DNA of 64,000 nt from Ottowia sp. oral taxon 894 (GCF_001262075.1 NZ_CP012073.1:2861784-2925783); one strand, 5' to 3'. Numbered from the stretch's first letter, positions 16,541 through 27,298 are shown. The notes: generated by a model from the letters alone, not told the origin. Numbers and translations are program-made.

Positions 16541-17015
16541 GGGGCGTTTTCTATTTCTCTCTTTGCCGCTTTTGACGCACAGGCGCTGTCTGGATACGGC
16601 GTGCGGCCTAAGCCTTGCTCCGTTCGCGGTAGCGAAAAAAGCGGTATCAGGCAGCCGGCGACCCATTCCGCGTTCGCGGCTTCTTTGAACAGGCTCTCAA
16701 AAGAGTGCATTCGGTGGACTTGAAGCCTGGTTGCTGCTGCGCGTGCGAAAGAGACGCAGACACCGCGATGAATCAAGGCGCAAAAAGAAGCAAAAAGAGC
16801 CTTCGCCCTTCCACGCCCGCGCCACTGGCCGCGCTCTGGCGCGGCCAGCGTTTTGCCGCCCTCCTAAAATCGCCCGCCATTTCACGGCGCAAGCAGCTCC
16901 GCCTGGCAGGCACTGGCAACCGGGGCCTGCGCTTTCGGGCGGCGCGCCATTTACCTGCTTTGCCGCCCGCGCCGCTCAAGCGCCCCGATGACCTGACCGG
17001 AAAACCGTTTTTTTT
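16541..17015. other. Spacer upstream of prfC, no recognised gene
   Basis: About 475 bases. Short open frames on both strands have no family resemblance. It must hold the prfC promoter, but no clear -35/-10 pair was identified; a run of eight T directly precedes the GTG start. Confidence 0.5.
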
Positions 17016-18647
17016 GTGACCTACGCCCAAGAAACCCGCCGCCGCCGCACCTTCGCCATCATCAGCCACCCGGACGCGGGCAAAACCACACTGACTGAAA
17101 AGCTGCTGCTGTTTTCCGGCGCCATTCAGATTGCCGGCAGCGTGAAGGCGCGCAAGGCCAGCCGCCACGCTACCAGCGACTGGATGGAAATTGAAAAGCA
17201 GCGCGGCATCTCGGTGGCTTCCAGCGTGATGCAAATGGCCTATCGCGACCACGTCATCAACTTGCTGGACACGCCCGGCCACAAGGATTTTTCGGAAGAC
17301 ACCTACCGCGTGCTCACCGCCGTGGACTCGGCGCTGATGGTGATTGACGCGGCCAACGGCGTGGAAGCGCAGACGCGCCGCCTGATTGAAGTCTGCCGCC
17401 AGCGCGACACGCCCATCATCACCTTCGTGAACAAGATGGACCGCGAAGTGCGCGAGCCGCTGGATTTGCTGGACGAAGTCGAGCGCGAGCTGGGCATGCC
17501 CTGCGTGCCCATGACCTGGCCCGTGGGGCAGGGCAAGTCCTTTGGCGGCATCATCAATTTGCGCACGCAGGCCATGACGGTGTTTGAAGCGGGCAGCGAG
17601 CGCCGCCCGCAAGACTTTGAAACCATTCCGTTAAGCGAAAGCGCCGCCTTGCGCGCGCGCTTTGGCAGCGCTTTCGACGACGCGCTGGAGAGCATGGAGC
17701 TGGCCGTGGGCGCATCGCCCGCCTGGAGCCACGAGGCTTTTCTGGCGGGCCGGCAAACGCCGGTGTTTTTTGGCTCGGGCGTGAATAACTTTGGCGTGAT
17801 GGAAGTGCTGGACGCGCTGGTGGATCTGGCGCCGCCGCCGCGCCCGCGCGTGTCCACGCTCATCGTGAACCGCCAGCCGCAGGAAAAAACCGTCAATCCC
17901 GAAGACGCGGGCTTTGCCGGCGTGGTATTCAAGGTGCAGGCCAACATGGACGCCAACCACCGCGACCGCATCGCCTTCGTGCGCGTGGCCAGCGGCAAAT
18001 ACACCCCGGGCATGAAGATGAAAGTGCAGCGCACCGCCAAAGAGCTGCGCCCCACCAGCGTCGTCACCTTCATGAGCCAGCGCCGCGAAGCCGTGCAGGA
18101 AGCCTATGCGGGCGACATCATCGGCTTTACCACCCACGGCGGCGTGCAGCTGGGCGACACCATCACCGACGGCGCCAACCTGCAATTTACGGGCCTGCCC
18201 TTTTTTGCGCCCGAAATGTTCATGACCGTCGTGCTCAAAAACCCCTTGCGCGCCAAGCAGTTGCAGCAGGGCCTGGCACAACTGGGCGAAGAAGGCGCCA
18301 TTCAGGTTTTCAAGCCCGACGCAGGCGGCAACATGCTGCTGGGCGCCATCGGCCAGCTTCAGTTTGAAGTGGTGCAGCACCGCCTGAAAACCGAATACGA
18401 CTGCGACGTGCGCCTGGAAGGCTGCCAATACACCGGCGCGCGCTGGATTACCGCAGACGACCCGGCCGATTTGCGCGCCTTCACCGACGCCTACCCCATG
18501 CGCATGGCGCACGACGCCGCCGACACCCTGGCCTACCTGTGCACCAGCCCTTATGACGTGCGCCTGGCGCAGGAGCGCTTTCCCAAAATACAGTTTCACC
18601 CGCTGAGGGAGCACGCGGGGCTGGCTTTGCAAGGCAGTCCGTCGTGA
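17016..18647 (+). CDS. prfC: Peptide chain release factor 3
   Basis: GTPase that recycles RF1 and RF2 from the ribosome after termination. The P-loop SHPDAGKTTLTEKLLLFSGA is at residues 18-37, switch regions MEIEKQRGISVASSVMQM and DTPGHKDFSEDTYR, and NKMDREVREPLDLLDEVE follows. Full length (543 residues) for RF3. The GTG start gives MTYAQETRRRRTFAIISHP, the normal RF3 N-terminus. The stop overlaps the start region of the acyltransferase gene, so read-through into the polysaccharide cassette is likely. Confidence 0.97.
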   Translation: MTYAQETRRRRTFAIISHPDAGKTTLTEKLLLFSGAIQIAGSVKARKASRHATSDWMEIEKQRGISVASSVMQMAYRDHVINLLDTPGHKDFSEDTYRVLTAVDSALMVIDAANGVEAQTRRLIEVCRQRDTPIITFVNKMDREVREPLDLLDEVERELGMPCVPMTWPVGQGKSFGGIINLRTQAMTVFEAGSERRPQDFETIPLSESAALRARFGSAFDDALESMELAVGASPAWSHEAFLAGRQTPVFFGSGVNNFGVMEVLDALVDLAPPPRPRVSTLIVNRQPQEKTVNPEDAGFAGVVFKVQANMDANHRDRIAFVRVASGKYTPGMKMKVQRTAKELRPTSVVTFMSQRREAVQEAYAGDIIGFTTHGGVQLGDTITDGANLQFTGLPFFAPEMFMTVVLKNPLRAKQLQQGLAQLGEEGAIQVFKPDAGGNMLLGAIGQLQFEVVQHRLKTEYDCDVRLEGCQYTGARWITADDPADLRAFTDAYPMRMAHDAADTLAYLCTSPYDVRLAQERFPKIQFHPLREHAGLALQGSPS

Positions 18648-21019
18648 ACATGAACACTGCCACCCCGGCACACCCCGCCAACAATTTTGACTTTGTCAGG
18701 ATTGTGGCCGCCACCCTGGTGCTTTATAGCCACCAATATGCCCTGAGCGGGCAGATGGAGCCTTCATTTTTTGGGCTGCACAGTTTTGGCGGATTTGCCG
18801 TTCTCATATTTTTTGCCATCAGCGGCTATCTCGTCACCCAGAGCTGGTATTCGGATCCCAATATCCTGCGCTTCGCCCTGCGCCGCCTGCTGAGAATATG
18901 GCCTGCCCTGGCAGTTGTCGTTACGCTGACTGCCCTGGTATTGGGGCCTGTTGTTTCCAGCCTGCAAGCCGCTGATTACTACGCGCACGGCGGCACCTGG
19001 CAATATTTTCTGAATCTCCGTTTCATTGCCGTTTACATACTGCCAGGCGTTTTTGAAAAAAATCCGTATCCGCTGGGCGTCAATGGATCGATATGGACCA
19101 TCCCCATCGAGGTTCTCTGCTATCTCGTTCTGGCGGTCTGTGGCCTGGCCGGACTGCTGAAAAAGAAAACCGTCTGGCTGGCGGCCATTGTTATTTACTT
19201 GGCATGGTATTTTTCCCAAAACAGCCCGGACTTGTATCACAGCATTCATCAAAAACGGGAAATGGGAGCCTATTTCCTGTCCGGATCTGCCCTTTACGTT
19301 TTGCGTGAGTATTGGCAAAAACGCCCCTGGACCTGGCTGGCGGCGCTTGCCTTGCTGGCTGGCGGCCTGCTGCTCGCAAAAATGCGCTACACGGCGCTGC
19401 TTGCTTTCATGCCCTACGCTGTCATCAGCCTCGGCACTGCCAGTACGCCATTCATCCGCCGGTTTGGACGCTATGGCGACTTTTCCTACGGAATTTATCT
19501 TTTCGCTTTTCCGGTGCAGCAAACGGTCATCATGTGCCTGTACCCGGAATATGGATTCTGGACTGCTATGATGCTTTCAATGGCGATAACGGCTGGTCTG
19601 GCATTCCTCTCCTGGCATCTTGTGGAAAAACCTGCCCTGAGGTTCAAGCCAAGCAAAAATACCATGAGCAATACGCGCTTTTGTCTTCCCGAAAGAATCA
19701 ATTTTTACGCTTTATATCTGGCCCTGTTTGCGGTATATTTTTCCTATCTGTTGATTTTTTGGCCCGGCATTCTTGGGGAAGACTCTCTGGCCATCCTGCT
19801 GGAAGTCGAGAGCAACCGGGAATTCCAGTCGGGAAAGCCAATATTCTGGTACCTGTTCGTCAATTCATTCTACAAGCCATTCAATCTGGTTGAAATTCCG
19901 GTCATTGTCCAGATACTGGTGGCGACGGCTATTCTGGCAAGGATTCTGACTTATGTCTACAATGAGAATGGAAAAAAACCATTTTTCATTCTGCTGGTAT
20001 TCGTCGCCCTGGCTCCACACCTCGTATTTTATACAACGAGTCTATATTCTGATGGCATTTATGCGTGCGCCCTGGCTGGCCTCTTGTTTGAGACATGGAT
20101 ATGCCTTAGGAACAAAGCTGTCTCAAGGATGTCCTTCTTCATTCTGTTCGTATCCATTCCTTTTGCGATCTTCGCGCGCCCCAATGGAATCATCAATATC
20201 ATTGCGCTAATCGTTCTGGCGGCTGTCATCCGCATTCCAAAACAGCGATTGGGACTGGCAGCCATCTCACTGGTCTGGGTAGCGGTCGCCTTTTATGGGG
20301 TTGCCAATCACAAGCATAAAACGCCTATAGGAACGGTGTATCCCGTCGCCCTGTTTGAAACCGTCAATTTCCTTCAGCCTCATGCAATGGGTCTTTATCC
20401 TCCGCGGGTTTCTGCTCCGGCCATTCAGGCTCTGGAAAGCGTCGCCCCTTTGGATCTCATCATCAAATATTACGACAGGGATTACTGGGATCCTCTGATA
20501 TTTTTTCCACAGGGGCCAGCTCTTGCATCCATGGAGAAATCGCAGCAGGATATTCTCATCAGCGAATTTTTCAGGCATAATCTATGGAGGAATATTCCGG
20601 CTTTCATGTCGAGCCGCGTGAATATATTTCTTGTTTCAGCCTTCGCCCAGGGCGGTTTCCCCGGTCCTACATATGCCAAAAATGTTCTCGAAAAAACGAA
20701 ATCCGAATCAATCTATAGGAAATGGGGTCTTGAAAGAGCCGAAAAAGCGCTGATGGCCATTCACGATGCCAGCTTTGAAAACAGGTGGCTATTATGGTCG
20801 CCATTGCCGGGAATCATTCTTCTGCTCTTCGTGACTCTGCGTGCTTTCAACAGAAGAGACCTGCCCGCGCTGACTGTCTGTGGAATTCTTCTGCTTCAGC
20901 TGTCGGCCGTGTTTTTCTTTTCCATCGCGGGGGAGTATCGCTATCTCCTCGGCTTTTTTGCTTCACCGCTGGCGCTGCTCCCAATTTACAGAGAAATCAG
21001 GAAAAGCGACGAAAAATGA
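18644..21019 (+). CDS. Fusion of OafA-type acyltransferase and GT-C-like membrane glycosyltransferase
   Basis: A 791-residue polytopic inner-membrane protein. Residues 1-335 are an acyltransferase-3 domain: FDFVRIVAATLVLYSHQYAL near the start, the catalytic-type His in YSHQ, then GFAVLIFFAISGYLVTQSWY, LRFALRRLLRIWPALAVVV and WTIPIEVLCYLVL. Residues 350-790 are another multi-spanning unit: LLIFWPGILGEDSLAILLEV, HLVFYTTSLYSDGIYACALA, FAIFARPNGIINIIALIVL and a large C-terminal loop. Its layout resembles GT-C lipid-linked sugar transferases. Start is GTG 18644 (overlapping the prfC stop) or ATG 18650. With the downstream flippase and GT2 it would transfer and acylate a sugar on a surface polysaccharide. 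The fusion is unusual. Confidence 0.75.
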   Translation: MNMNTATPAHPANNFDFVRIVAATLVLYSHQYALSGQMEPSFFGLHSFGGFAVLIFFAISGYLVTQSWYSDPNILRFALRRLLRIWPALAVVVTLTALVLGPVVSSLQAADYYAHGGTWQYFLNLRFIAVYILPGVFEKNPYPLGVNGSIWTIPIEVLCYLVLAVCGLAGLLKKKTVWLAAIVIYLAWYFSQNSPDLYHSIHQKREMGAYFLSGSALYVLREYWQKRPWTWLAALALLAGGLLLAKMRYTALLAFMPYAVISLGTASTPFIRRFGRYGDFSYGIYLFAFPVQQTVIMCLYPEYGFWTAMMLSMAITAGLAFLSWHLVEKPALRFKPSKNTMSNTRFCLPERINFYALYLALFAVYFSYLLIFWPGILGEDSLAILLEVESNREFQSGKPIFWYLFVNSFYKPFNLVEIPVIVQILVATAILARILTYVYNENGKKPFFILLVFVALAPHLVFYTTSLYSDGIYACALAGLLFETWICLRNKAVSRMSFFILFVSIPFAIFARPNGIINIIALIVLAAVIRIPKQRLGLAAISLVWVAVAFYGVANHKHKTPIGTVYPVALFETVNFLQPHAMGLYPPRVSAPAIQALESVAPLDLIIKYYDRDYWDPLIFFPQGPALASMEKSQQDILISEFFRHNLWRNIPAFMSSRVNIFLVSAFAQGGFPGPTYAKNVLEKTKSESIYRKWGLERAEKALMAIHDASFENRWLLWSPLPGIILLLFVTLRAFNRRDLPALTVCGILLLQLSAVFFFSIAGEYRYLLGFFASPLALLPIYREIRKSDEK

Positions 21020-21372
21020 ATTTCACGACGATCTTGCTAACGCTGAGCTGTGTTATTGGCATCGCAATTGGACAGATATTATTCAAGCAGGCGGCGCTTG
21101 CTATTTCCACGCCCGTTACGCTGCATGGCATGCTTGCCAATATTTGGATATGGTTATCTCTTTCCCTCTATGGCGCCACCACCTTGCTCTGGATCTGGGT
21201 TCTGAGACAGGCGCCGCTGCATTTGGCTTACCCTTTCATGGGACTGGCTTTTTTGCTGGTTCCTGTTTTTGCGCGCATTTTCCTGAATGAGCCGCTTTCT
21301 CTCCAGACCATTGGCGGCGGCATATTGATTATGCTGGGCATTGCGTTGGCGTCTGCTGGCGCACATAACTGA
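21016..21372 (+). CDS. SMR/EamA-type flippase subunit (ArnE-like)
   Basis: A 118-residue four-TM protein of the small multidrug resistance fold (VIGIAIGQILFKQAALAIST, then LWIWVLRQAPLHLAYPFMGL and LVPVFARIFLNEPLSLQTIG). The EPLS turn before the last helix is typical of ArnE/EmrE-like lipid-linked sugar flippases. The ATG overlaps the preceding stop (ATGA) and the next gene starts 2 nt after its stop, so it is in the middle of a tight operon. It likely flips a polyprenyl-phosphate sugar made by the GT2 downstream. Drug efflux is a less likely reading in this context. Confidence 0.8.
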   Translation: MNFTTILLTLSCVIGIAIGQILFKQAALAISTPVTLHGMLANIWIWLSLSLYGATTLLWIWVLRQAPLHLAYPFMGLAFLLVPVFARIFLNEPLSLQTIGGGILIMLGIALASAGAHN

Positions 21373-21373
21373 A

Positions 21374-22342
21374 ATGACGAAAATTGCTGTTGCCATACCT
21401 TGCTACAAGGTCAGAAAGCATATTCTGGATGTCATATCCAGAATACCTGCCAGCGTTCAAAGAATATACGTCGTGGATGACAAGTGCCCTGAAGAGAGCG
21501 GCTTGCTGGTCCAGCAGGATTGCACTGATCCGCGCATTCATGTCATCTTCCATGAAAGCAACCAGGGCGTGGGCGGGGCCATTCGCTCCGCCTACAAAAA
21601 AGCGCTTGACGATGGCATGGATATCATTGTCAAGGTGGATGGTGATGGACAGATGGATCCTTCGCTGATTCCGCTTTTCACGACGCCTATTGAAAAAAGA
21701 CATGCCGATTACACGAAAGGCAATCGTTTCTTCCAACCAGCATCCTTGCGGCAAATGCCTGCCATCAGGCTGATCGGCAATGCGGCCCTGTCAATCATCA
21801 ATAAATTCAGCTCGGGATACTGGTCCATCATGGATCCGACCAATGGCTATACGGCCATTCATGTACATGTGTTGCGGGAGCTGCCTCTGGATGACCTGGA
21901 AAGAAGATATTTCTTCGAAAGCGATATGCTGTATCAGCTGAGCCTGGTTCGAGCTGTCGTTCATGATGTTCCGATGAATGCTGTTTATGCGGATGAAAAA
22001 TCAAATCTGAAGATCACAAAAGTATTGCCAGAGTTCGCTGTCAAGCATGCCATCCGGTTTTTCAAGCGCTATGCCTACCAGTATTTGCTGCGTGATTTCA
22101 ATATTGGCAGCCTTTATAGCATCAGCGGTATGTTGATGCTGATATCTGGCGCAGGTTTTGGCATTTATGGCTGGCTGCAAAGTGTGGCTACGGATGTGCC
22201 AGCAACCAGTGGAACCGTGATGCTGGCAGCATTGCCGATCATCATTGGCATTCAGTTCATCATCGCTTTTTTGCATCATGACGTGAGCAGGGAGCCGGTG
22301 ACTCCGCTTTTGGCGGATTTGCCGGACGCCGCGCGCTTATGA
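21374..22342 (+). CDS. GT2 polyprenyl-phosphate glycosyltransferase (GtrB/DPM1-like)
   Basis: A 322-residue enzyme with an N-terminal GT-A fold: TKIAVAIPCYKVRKHILDVI, IYVVDDKCPEESGLLV, NQGVGGAIRSAYKKALDDGM and the metal-binding VKVDGDGQMDPSLI. Two C-terminal transmembrane helices (about residues 245-305) match GtrB-like enzymes that load a sugar on undecaprenyl phosphate at the inner membrane. It is the last gene of the cassette prfC, acyltransferase/GT-C, flippase, GT2. Together the last three resemble a Gtr-type surface-glycan modification set, with the flippase of a different family. Confidence 0.88.
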   Translation: MTKIAVAIPCYKVRKHILDVISRIPASVQRIYVVDDKCPEESGLLVQQDCTDPRIHVIFHESNQGVGGAIRSAYKKALDDGMDIIVKVDGDGQMDPSLIPLFTTPIEKRHADYTKGNRFFQPASLRQMPAIRLIGNAALSIINKFSSGYWSIMDPTNGYTAIHVHVLRELPLDDLERRYFFESDMLYQLSLVRAVVHDVPMNAVYADEKSNLKITKVLPEFAVKHAIRFFKRYAYQYLLRDFNIGSLYSISGMLMLISGAGFGIYGWLQSVATDVPATSGTVMLAALPIIIGIQFIIAFLHHDVSREPVTPLLADLPDAARL

Positions 22343-22411
22343 AATGATTGCCTACAATCAGGCGCATGCCAGCCCGCGTGTTTTTGCAACCGGACTTCAA
22401 ACCTCGTTTTA

Positions 22412-24220
22412 ATGAACCACATCCGGAATTTTTCCATCATCGCCCACATTGACCACGGCAAATCCACGCTGGCCGACCGGCTGATTGCGCGTTGCGGCGG
22501 GCTTTCCGAGCGTGAAATGAGCGAGCAGGTGCTCGATTCAATGGACATCGAGAAAGAGCGCGGCATCACCATCAAGGCGCAAACGGCGGCTTTGCGTTAT
22601 GCAGCGCGTGATGGCAGGGTTTACAACCTCAATCTGATCGATACGCCGGGGCATGTGGATTTCTCTTATGAGGTGTCGCGCTCGCTGTCAGCCTGTGAAG
22701 GTGCGCTGCTGGTGGTGGATGCCAGCCAGGGCGTGGAAGCGCAGACGGTGGCCAATTGCTACACCGCGCTGGATCTGGGCGTGGAGGTGCTGCCCGTGCT
22801 CAACAAAATGGATTTGCCGCAGGCAGACCCGGAAAACGCCAAGGCCGAAATCGAGGATGTGATCGGCATTGATGCCAGTGAAGCAGTGGCGATTTCAGCC
22901 AAAACCGGCATGGGCATTGACGATGTGCTGGAGCAAATCGTGGCCAAAGTGCCGCCGCCGCGCGGCAAGGCGGATGCGCCCTTGCGGGCCATGATCATTG
23001 ACAGCTGGTTTGACGCCTACGTGGGCGTGGTGATGCTGGTGCGCGTGGTCGATGGCCGCCTGCAAAAAGGCGAGCGCATCAGGATGATGGCCACGGGCGC
23101 GGCGTATGAAGCCAACAGCCTGGGCGTGTTCACGCCTGCGCAGCAGCCGCGCGAAGCGCTGGAAGCGGGCGAAGTGGGCTACGTCATCGCGGGCATCAAG
23201 GAGCTGAAAGCGGCCAAGGTGGGCGACACCATCACGCTGGAGAAAAAGTTGCCCAACAACCTGGGGCCTGCCAGCGATCCGCTGCCGGGCTTCAAGGAAA
23301 TCCAGCCGCAGGTTTTTGCGGGCCTGTATCCCACGGAAGCCAACCAGTACGACGCATTGCGCGACAGCCTGGAGAAACTCCAGCTCAACGATGCCAGCCT
23401 GCACTTTGAGCCGGAGGTGTCGCAGGCGCTGGGTTTTGGCTTTCGCTGCGGTTTTCTGGGACTGCTGCACATGGAAATCGTACAAGAGAGGCTGGAGCGC
23501 GAATTCGACCAGGACCTGATTACCACCGCGCCCAGCGTGGTGTATGAAGTGCAAAAGGCCGATGGCGAAGTCATTCAGGTGGAAAACCCGTCCAAGATGC
23601 CTGACCAGGGGCGCATCCAGGAAATTCGCGAGCCGATTGTGACCGTGCATTTGTACATGCCGCAAGATTATGTCGGGCCCGTGATGACGCTGGCGAACCA
23701 GAAGCGCGGCGTGCAAATCAACATGCAATATCACGGCAGGCAAGTCATGCTGACTTATGAAATGCCGCTGGGCGAGATTGTGCTGGATTTTTTCGACAAG
23801 CTCAAATCGGTCAGCCGGGGTTATGCGTCGATGGATTATGAATTCAAGGAATACCGGCCGTCAGACGTGGTGAAGGTGGATATTTTGCTCAATGGCGACA
23901 AGGTGGATGCTCTGTCGATTATCGTGCACCGCAGCCAGGCGCAGTTTCGCGGCAGGGCGGTGGCGGCCAAAATGCGCGAAATCATTGCGCGTCAGCAGTT
24001 TGACGTGGCCATTCAGGCTGCGATTGGCGCCAACATCATCGCGCGTGAAAATATCAAGGCGCTGCGCAAGAATGTGCTGGCCAAATGCTATGGCGGCGAC
24101 ATTACCCGCAAGCGCAAGCTGCTTGAAAAGCAGAAAGCAGGTAAAAAACGCATGAAACAGATTGGTTCGGTCGAAGTGCCGCAAGAAGCATTTCTGGCCA
24201 TTTTGCAGGTGGAGGAATAA
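22412..24220 (+). CDS. lepA: Elongation factor 4 (LepA)
   Basis: Ribosome-associated GTPase that back-translocates or rescues stalled ribosomes. G1 [16 protein letters not shown] near residue 11, [26 protein letters not shown], then the LepA-specific C-terminal domain ([40 protein letters not shown]). The 602 residues are standard. The stop TAA shares its last A with the lepB ATG, so the two are coupled. It begins the lepA-lepB-DUF4845-rnc-era operon. Confidence 0.98.
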   Translation: MNHIRNFSIIAHIDHGKSTLADRLIARCGGLSEREMSEQVLDSMDIEKERGITIKAQTAALRYAARDGRVYNLNLIDTPGHVDFSYEVSRSLSACEGALLVVDASQGVEAQTVANCYTALDLGVEVLPVLNKMDLPQADPENAKAEIEDVIGIDASEAVAISAKTGMGIDDVLEQIVAKVPPPRGKADAPLRAMIIDSWFDAYVGVVMLVRVVDGRLQKGERIRMMATGAAYEANSLGVFTPAQQPREALEAGEVGYVIAGIKELKAAKVGDTITLEKKLPNNLGPASDPLPGFKEIQPQVFAGLYPTEANQYDALRDSLEKLQLNDASLHFEPEVSQALGFGFRCGFLGLLHMEIVQERLEREFDQDLITTAPSVVYEVQKADGEVIQVENPSKMPDQGRIQEIREPIVTVHLYMPQDYVGPVMTLANQKRGVQINMQYHGRQVMLTYEMPLGEIVLDFFDKLKSVSRGYASMDYEFKEYRPSDVVKVDILLNGDKVDALSIIVHRSQAQFRGRAVAAKMREIIARQQFDVAIQAAIGANIIARENIKALRKNVLAKCYGGDITRKRKLLEKQKAGKKRMKQIGSVEVPQEAFLAILQVEE

Positions 24221-25188
24221 TGCCTGCATTGACTGCATTCATATTGGCCGCTCTTGCCGGCTATTGCGTTGCCTGGTATGCGGGTTATATCGAAGGCAAT
24301 TTCCCACTGCTGCTGCTCGTGGCCACCGTGATCACGGGGGCGTACTGGCTGGCCGAGCGCTTTTTCTTTTTGCCCAGGCGCCGCGCCGCTGCTTCCGCGC
24401 TTGAGGCGCGGCACGATGCGCGCCGCGCCGAGCTGGCCGCGCAAGGCATCAGCCAAGTGGATGCCGATATCAGCGAGGCCCGCGAGCGCCTGCTGTCGCA
24501 GCCTTGGTGGCTGGATTGGACGGCCGGGCTTTTCCCTATTATTCTGGCAGTTTTTCTTCTGCGCTCCTTCGTGTTTGAGCCATTCCGGATTCCTTCCGGG
24601 TCAATGATTCCCACGTTGCGCATTGACGATCTGATTCTGGTCAATAAATTCACTTATGGCATTCGTCTGCCCGTATTCAATACGCGAGTGACGCAGGGCA
24701 ATCCCATCCAGCGTGGAGATGTTGTTGTTTTTCATTATCCCTTGCAGCCCAGCCTGGATTACATCAAGCGCGTCGTGGGTTTGCCAGGCGATGAAGTGAC
24801 TTATTTGAACAAGCAGATTACGGTCAATGGGCAACCTGTGCCGCAGACGCCGGATGGAGAGTTTCTGGATAAATCCACCGTGCAGTATTTCCGCCAGATT
24901 CAGGAAACGCCAGCGCCAGGCAAGCAACACAGCATCATTGTGGATGACCAGCGCCCCACCCTTATCCCCAGTGTGACCCAGTTCCCCCATCGTGATCTGT
25001 GCCAATACAGCATCGAAGGCGTGCGCTGCAAGGTGCCGCCCGGTCACTACTTCATGATGGGCGACAACCGTGACAATTCCCTGGACTCACGGTACTGGGG
25101 TTTCGTGCCCGATGACTATATTGTCGGCAAGGCGTTTTTTGTGTGGATGAATATCGGCGATCTGAGCCGGATCGGATTTTTCAACTAA
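24220..25188 (+). CDS. lepB: Signal peptidase I
   Basis: Inner-membrane protease that removes signal peptides from secreted proteins. Two N-terminal hydrophobic segments, then FEPFRIPSGSMIPTLRIDDL with the catalytic Ser near residue 128. The Lys sits in YIKRVVGLPGDEVTYLN and the box E motif is GDNRDNSLDSRYWGFVPDDY. At 322 residues it is normal for betaproteobacteria. It overlaps lepA by 1 nt. Confidence 0.97.
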   Translation: MPALTAFILAALAGYCVAWYAGYIEGNFPLLLLVATVITGAYWLAERFFFLPRRRAAASALEARHDARRAELAAQGISQVDADISEARERLLSQPWWLDWTAGLFPIILAVFLLRSFVFEPFRIPSGSMIPTLRIDDLILVNKFTYGIRLPVFNTRVTQGNPIQRGDVVVFHYPLQPSLDYIKRVVGLPGDEVTYLNKQITVNGQPVPQTPDGEFLDKSTVQYFRQIQETPAPGKQHSIIVDDQRPTLIPSVTQFPHRDLCQYSIEGVRCKVPPGHYFMMGDNRDNSLDSRYWGFVPDDYIVGKAFFVWMNIGDLSRIGFFN

Positions 25189-25203
25189 GGGATGGGAATC
25201 ATC

Positions 25204-25566
25204 ATGTCTTCACTTCGTAAACAACGCGGGCTTACTCTGATCAGCCTGATTATTCTGGCCGTTTTGCTGGGCTTGCTATTCATTGTCGGCTCGCAAGTCG
25301 TGCCTTCGGTTACTGAATTCATGAGCATCAAGAAAGCGGTAAAACACGCTGCCACCAATGGCGGCAATCCAGCCGAGATTCGCGCGGCTTTCAATAAATC
25401 TGCGGAAGTGAACTACATTGAAACGATTTCAGGGAAAGACCTTCAAATCACACAGAGCAACGGGAAAACCATTGTCAGCTTTGCTTATGACAAGGAAATT
25501 CATCTGGCTGGTCCCGCTTATCTTCTTATCAAATATGAAAGTTCGACAAGCAGCTCCGGCTATTGA
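25204..25566 (+). CDS. DUF4845 family protein
   Basis: A 120-residue protein with one N-terminal transmembrane helix preceded by a pilin-like RGLTLISLIILAVLLGLLF and a small periplasmic domain. DUF4845 proteins occupy this place between lepB and rnc in many betaproteobacteria; function unknown. ATG 25204 is chosen over 25192 because GATGGGA lies at suitable spacing. The gene follows lepB by 15 nt and precedes rnc by 12 nt, so it is part of the same operon. Confidence 0.85.
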   Translation: MSSLRKQRGLTLISLIILAVLLGLLFIVGSQVVPSVTEFMSIKKAVKHAATNGGNPAEIRAAFNKSAEVNYIETISGKDLQITQSNGKTIVSFAYDKEIHLAGPAYLLIKYESSTSSSGY

Positions 25567-25578
25567 TTTCACCAGTCC

Positions 25579-26349
25579 ATGAACTCTTTCGAGGCCCTGC
25601 AAACCCGCCTGGGTCACCATTTCACGCAACCCGCCTTGCTGCAACGCGCCCTGACGCATCGCAGTTTTGGCGCGGATCACAACGAGCGCCTGGAATACCT
25701 GGGCGATGCCGTGCTGGATTTGGTCGTTGCGCATTGGCTGTACGAGGCGCTGGCGCGACAGCCTGAAGGGGATTTGTCGCGTGTGCGGGCCAATCTGGTC
25801 AAGCAAGACACGTTGCACCGCCTGGCCGTGGAATTGGGTCTGCCTGACATGCTGCGTCTGGGCAGCGGCGAGCGCCGCGCGGGCGGCCAGCAGCGCCCTT
25901 CCATTCTGGCGGACGCTCTGGAAGCCGTGATCGGCGCGGTTTATCTGGATGGCGGCTACGCCACGGCTAATGCCTTGGTGCGCAGCCTGTTTTCGGGGTT
26001 GGAAATCACGCCGCAGATGCAGGCGGCCGCCAAAGATGCCAAAACGGCCTTGCAGGAATGGCTCCAGGCCAGGCATTTGCCAGTGCCAGACTACGCCGTT
26101 ACCCGCATTGCGGGCGCAGCGCATCAGCAAACGTTTGAAGTGAGCTGCCATGTACAGGCGCTGGCGCTGACAGCGCATGGCCGGGGCGGATCGCGCCGCA
26201 TGGCGGAGCAGGCCGCCGCCGCCGCCATGCTTGAGAAACTTCAGGCCTCGCCGCCGCCGAAATCGCCGAAACCAGGCAAGCCGTCTGCCTGCGGCTTTCT
26301 CTCCAGCTCCAAACGGCCCCCTGGCGGGCCTGAAAACACCCATGACTGA
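25579..26349 (+). CDS. rnc: Ribonuclease III
   Basis: Double-strand-specific endoribonuclease that processes rRNA precursors. Catalytic signature [20 protein letters not shown] near residues 33-52, then [19 protein letters not shown], and a C-terminal dsRNA-binding domain from about residue 150 ([20 protein letters not shown]). The final 25 residues are Pro/Lys-rich beyond the usual end. The last 8 nt overlap era. Confidence 0.97.
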   Translation: MNSFEALQTRLGHHFTQPALLQRALTHRSFGADHNERLEYLGDAVLDLVVAHWLYEALARQPEGDLSRVRANLVKQDTLHRLAVELGLPDMLRLGSGERRAGGQQRPSILADALEAVIGAVYLDGGYATANALVRSLFSGLEITPQMQAAAKDAKTALQEWLQARHLPVPDYAVTRIAGAAHQQTFEVSCHVQALALTAHGRGGSRRMAEQAAAAAMLEKLQASPPPKSPKPGKPSACGFLSSSKRPPGGPENTHD

Positions 26350-27298
26350 AAGCGCTTCCGAATCTGCGCCTGCTTCTTCCGGGCCTTCCCGGCAGCGTTG
26401 CGGCCTGATCGCCATCGTCGGCCGTCCCAATGTCGGCAAATCCACTTTGCTCAATGCGCTGGTGGGGCAAAAAATCAGCATCACCAGCCGCAAGGCGCAG
26501 ACCACGCGCCACCGCATCACAGGCATTCGCACCCTGCCCGATGGGCAAGGCGGCGGCACGCAATTCGTGTTCGTGGACACGCCAGGCTTTCAAACGCGCC
26601 ACACGGCCGCGCTGAACAAATCGCTCAATAAAACCGTAATGGGCGCTCTCGATGGCGTGGACTTGGTGCTGTTCGTGGTGGAAGCAGGCAAATTCAGCCT
26701 GGCCGATGCCAAAGTGCTCGCCCTCATGCCCAAGGGCGCGCCTGTCATTCTGGTGGCCAACAAGCTTGACGCCGTGCACCGCCGCGCCGAAGTGGCGCAC
26801 TGGCTGCGCGACATGCAGGAGCGCCACGCCTTCGCCGAATACGTGCCCATGTCGGCCAAGAACCCGCAGGAGGTCGCCCGCCTGCTGGACATCTGCGCGC
26901 CCTACCTGCCAGAGCAGCCCTGGTGGCACGATGCGGACGATCTGACCGACCGCAGCGAAAAATTCCTGGCGGGTGAAATCGTGCGCGAGAAGCTGTTCCG
27001 CCTGACGGGAGACGAGCTGCCCTACACCTCCACCGTCGTTGTGGAAAAGTTCGACGAAGAAAAAAGCCGCCAATACGGGCGGCTGGTGCGCATTGCCGCC
27101 ACGATCGTGGTGGAGCGCGACAGCCACAAGGCCATGATCATTGGCGAGAGCGGCCAGCGCCTCAAGCGCATCGGCACCGAAGCGCGGCTTGAGCTGGAAA
27201 AGCTGCTGGGCTGCAAGGTGTTCATCGAACTCTGGATCAAAGTCCGCTCCGGCTGGGCTGATGACGAGGCGCGCGTGCGCAGCTTTGGCTACGAATAA
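26342..27298 (+). CDS. era: GTPase Era
   Basis: Essential GTPase that binds 16S rRNA in 30S assembly. After a Ser-rich N-terminus of about 20 residues come [20 protein letters not shown], the switch [26 protein letters not shown] and the C-terminal KH domain ([20 protein letters not shown]). It overlaps the rnc end by 8 nt, giving coupling. 318 residues, slightly longer than E. coli Era because of the N-terminal tail. Confidence 0.97.
   Translation: MTESASESAPASSGPSRQRCGLIAIVGRPNVGKSTLLNALVGQKISITSRKAQTTRHRITGIRTLPDGQGGGTQFVFVDTPGFQTRHTAALNKSLNKTVMGALDGVDLVLFVVEAGKFSLADAKVLALMPKGAPVILVANKLDAVHRRAEVAHWLRDMQERHAFAEYVPMSAKNPQEVARLLDICAPYLPEQPWWHDADDLTDRSEKFLAGEIVREKLFRLTGDELPYTSTVVVEKFDEEKSRQYGRLVRIAATIVVERDSHKAMIIGESGQRLKRIGTEARLELEKLLGCKVFIELWIKVRSGWADDEARVRSFGYE

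Noticed and set aside
16519..16885. Minus-strand open frames upstream of prfC
   Set aside because: No ribosome binding site and no family resemblance; overlaps repeat copy 5.
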